Shown piece after piece: positions 62,310 through 64,000 of a stretch of 64,000 nt of DNA. Source of the stretch: Pantoea sp. At-9b. GTDB lineage: Bacteria; Pseudomonadota; Gammaproteobacteria; Enterobacterales; Enterobacteriaceae. The position numbers and the translations under genes are program-made. The stretch is from the NCBI RefSeq assembly GCF_000175935.2, contig NC_014837.1:1612001-1676000 (forward strand), read 5' to 3'. Each line of letters opens with the position of its first letter. Position 1 is the stretch's first letter. A model generated the notes under the pieces. It did no database searches. It was not told where the DNA came from and was given only the letters and a program-made list of their open reading frames with translations.

Positions 62310-62525
62310 TCAAACACCTGAATTGTTGGTCAGGCCACTTAATGCTGAGCCAAGACCTGTCACTACACCCCCGACGGTCGATAGCACTGAACCGAGCAAG
62401 CCGGTGACGGTGGAGGTGAGATTACCCACAACACCGCTCACATCTGCAACACCAGGCAGCGAAAGTGCGCCGCCGCTAACCTGTGAAATTTCCTGTTCAG
62501 ACAGTTCACGCATTGATTCATTCAT
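62310..62525 (-). CDS. Double-glycine leader peptide, microcin/bacteriocin-like precursor
   Basis: The predicted precursor has 71 residues. The 19-residue leader MNESMRELSEQEISQVSGG ends in GG and follows the colicin V type pattern (MRTLTLNELDSVSGG in CvaC), the signal cut by C39 peptidases of ABC exporters. The 52-residue core has no Cys, no aromatic residue and a single charged residue (Asp 9). It contains three consecutive 11-residue units, VVGNLTSTVTG, LLGSVLSTVGG and VVTGLGSALSG, giving a hydrophobic Gly-spaced stretch that could insert in membranes. ATG 62525 is preceded by GGAG at 8 bases. An upstream in-frame extension to 62570 is unlikely. The gene lies 259 bases downstream of the exporter gene on the same strand. 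No immunity gene is visible; antibacterial action is inference. Confidence 0.72.
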   Translation of the reverse strand: MNESMRELSEQEISQVSGGALSLPGVADVSGVVGNLTSTVTGLLGSVLSTVGGVVTGLGSALSGLTNNSGV

Positions 62526-62784
62526 AGTCGGACTCCAGATTTTCAATAAAGGTTGACTGGAAGATAACAATATTTGAATCGGGCCTTCTTTTTCGCAAGC
62601 CCTTATTCAGGATAGACGCTGTTCGGTGAATGAAAAGATAAATTCTAAAAATAATTGGCACTAAAAGTGACTATCTATTTTTACCGGCGAAAATAAGACT
62701 CCGTCAGGGAATCGGATAATGTTATATAACTGTCGATACGGAAAGGAATAATTCCGTAATAAGCTCAGTTCTGTCCTAAATGCT

Positions 62785-64000
62785 TCATGACCATTCAGCC
62801 ATATCTATCACCCGATCTGCCGATGCGATGGTGGAAGGGCGATGGGCAATCATCACCCGGGTAATGTTCAGTCCCCGGATGGCGGCGTTGATCCGGCTTT
62901 CATTCTCCACATCAAGGTGACTGGTTGCCTCATCCAGAAACAACACCTGTGGACGGCGATACAGTGCCCTGGCAATCAGCAGTCGCTGCTTTTGCCCGCC
63001 GGAGAGACTGCCACCCAGCTCGCTGATCAAGGTTTGATATCCCATCGGCATCGCCAAAATATCGTCGTGGATTTGGCTGAGTCGGGCGCACTCCTGAATC
63101 CAGACGTCGTCGGGCTGCCCATCGAAGCTACAGATGTTCTCCGCCACCGAACCTGCCAGTAACGTATCCTCCTGGAGCACACAGGCGATACAGGCTTGCC
63201 AGTTGGCGATACCACTGGCACGAATGTCGATGCCATTGACATACACTTCCCCAGCCGTCGGTTTTAGTAATCCGGCCATAATTTTGAGCAGCGTGGTTTT
63301 GCCTCGGCCAGAAGGGCCGGTGATCGCCACACACTCCCGGGCAGCAATCTCCAGATCCAGTGCATTGAACAGCAGAGGGCTAAAGGGATCGTGGCGGAAA
63401 GTCAGCCCTTTGACCGCTAACGCCGCGGGTTCTCCCTGATTCAATAACGGATGGACCGGTTCGCCCGGGGTGGTTTCAGGCTCGGTGAGGATGATATCGG
63501 CCACGCGCTCCTTGTGCAGCGACAACATGCGTAGCTGGAGCACATTATCCAGCAGCGCGGCGGTACGCTCGGCAAACTGCCCGCGATAGGTACTGAAGGC
63601 GACAAACATCCCCAGCGTCATGTGTCCGGCGATGACCGCGTTGGCACCCAGCCAGAGCAGGGTGATTTGTTGCAGCGCGGCAATCAGGGTATTGCCACCG
63701 GTGAATAGCATCTCAAAGCGCGTCTTGCGGATGGTGGTATTGGCGCTTTCGACATTCAGGGTGAACCAGTGCTGCGCCCGCAACGCCGGTAAGCCCAGCG
63801 CTTTAATGGTATGGATGCCATACAGCGTCTCCATAAAATGAGAACCGGAACGGGCATTCCTGACGATTTGTTCTTCTGAGGTTTGTCGCCACGCCTGATA
63901 GGTTCCCAGCCTGAACAGCACCCACAGCAGGGTAAACGCCAGCACCACCCAGAGCAAATTGCCGCCATACAACAACATCATGATCAGCAACCCAATCGTC
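62785..64000 (-). CDS. CvaB-like peptide-exporting ABC transporter, C-terminal part (runs off window)
   Basis: The frame is open to base 64000, so only about 405 residues are seen. They include the last membrane helices (LWVVLAFTLLWVLFRLG, TGGNTLIAALQQITLLWLGANAVIAG), the type-specific MTLGMFVAFSTYRGQFAERTAALLDNVLQLRML, and a complete ATPase domain. That domain has Walker A GPSGRGKTT, signature LSGGQKQR, Walker B VLFLDEAT and the H-loop IAHRPST. The pattern matches bacteriocin exporters such as CvaB, which carry an N-terminal C39 peptidase that would lie beyond the edge. The neighbouring GG-leader peptide is the expected cargo. Confidence 0.88.
   Translation of the reverse strand, partial: TIGLLIMMLLYGGNLLWVVLAFTLLWVLFRLGTYQAWRQTSEEQIVRNARSGSHFMETLYGIHTIKALGLPALRAQHWFTLNVESANTTIRKTRFEMLFTGGNTLIAALQQITLLWLGANAVIAGHMTLGMFVAFSTYRGQFAERTAALLDNVLQLRMLSLHKERVADIILTEPETTPGEPVHPLLNQGEPAALAVKGLTFRHDPFSPLLFNALDLEIAARECVAITGPSGRGKTTLLKIMAGLLKPTAGEVYVNGIDIRASGIANWQACIACVLQEDTLLAGSVAENICSFDGQPDDVWIQECARLSQIHDDILAMPMGYQTLISELGGSLSGGQKQRLLIARALYRRPQVLFLDEATSHLDVENESRINAAIRGLNITRVMIAHRPSTIASADRVIDMAEWS

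Noticed and set aside
62323..62556. 77-residue plus-strand frame opposite the GG-leader peptide, considered as an antitoxin or immunity gene
   Set aside because: It is the exact antisense of the peptide gene, has no ribosome-binding site and no hydrophobic segment as expected of an immunity protein.

Overview
The window is a chromosomal segment of a motile, peritrichously flagellated Gram-negative enterobacterium. Gene order follows the E. coli K-12 block from clsC/opgGH through the flg cluster, rne, the fab cluster, ptsG and ndh to ycfJ almost gene for gene. The departures from E. coli are no mdtG between msyB and lpxL, no ymdB before clsC, no fhuE after ptsG, and an added pectin-fragment (GH105 + GPH transporter) pair. 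Together these suggest a plant-associated Erwiniaceae, most likely Pantoea or Erwinia. That genus call is inference; the Enterobacterales call is firm.

Layout: (1) 1-8.2 kb: a truncated glycoside-hydrolase-like gene, cardiolipin synthase clsC, the osmoregulated periplasmic glucan genes opgC and opgGH, lipoprotein yceK and acidic protein msyB. (2) 8.3-9.2 kb: an AT-rich island with one small Cys-rich ORF. (3) 9.2-23.3 kb: housekeeping genes lpxL, trhO, yceI-yceJ, solA, bssS, a small coiled-coil ORF, dinI with its LexA box, pyrC with a PurR-like box, yceB, grxB, mdtH, rimJ, yceH, yceM and murJ. (4) 23.3-34.9 kb: flagellar cluster flgN-flgM-flgA (minus) diverging from flgBCDEFGHIJ and flgKL (plus), with an FlhDC box between the two arms and sigma-28 promoters before flgM and flgK. 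(5) 35-46.7 kb: rne with a long leader, rluC, yceF, then yceD-rpmF-plsX-fabH-fabD-fabG-acpP-fabF. (6) 46.8-52.8 kb: pabC-mltG-tmk-holB-ycfH as an overlapping operon, then ptsG with CRP, Mlc and SgrS-target sequences. (7) 52.9-55.6 kb: the GH105 hydrolase and GPH transporter with a KdgR-like box. (8) 55.9-62.1 kb: hinT-ycfL-lpoB-thiK-nagZ-ycfP, ndh with a perfect FNR site, and ycfJ. (9) 62.3-64 kb: a short double-glycine-leader peptide gene downstream of a CvaB-like ABC exporter that runs off the right edge.

The genes serve envelope and surface biogenesis (glucans, lipid A, phospholipid, fatty acids, peptidoglycan, flagella), with RNA and tRNA processing and sugar uptake mixed in. The part least explained by known E. 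coli biology is the right end. There a 71-residue precursor carries a colicin-V-type GG leader and a Cys-free core built of three 11-residue units, next to a dedicated exporter. It looks like a new microcin-like or signalling peptide system, with the remaining genes beyond the window. No rRNA, tRNA, CRISPR array or insertion sequence was recognised.
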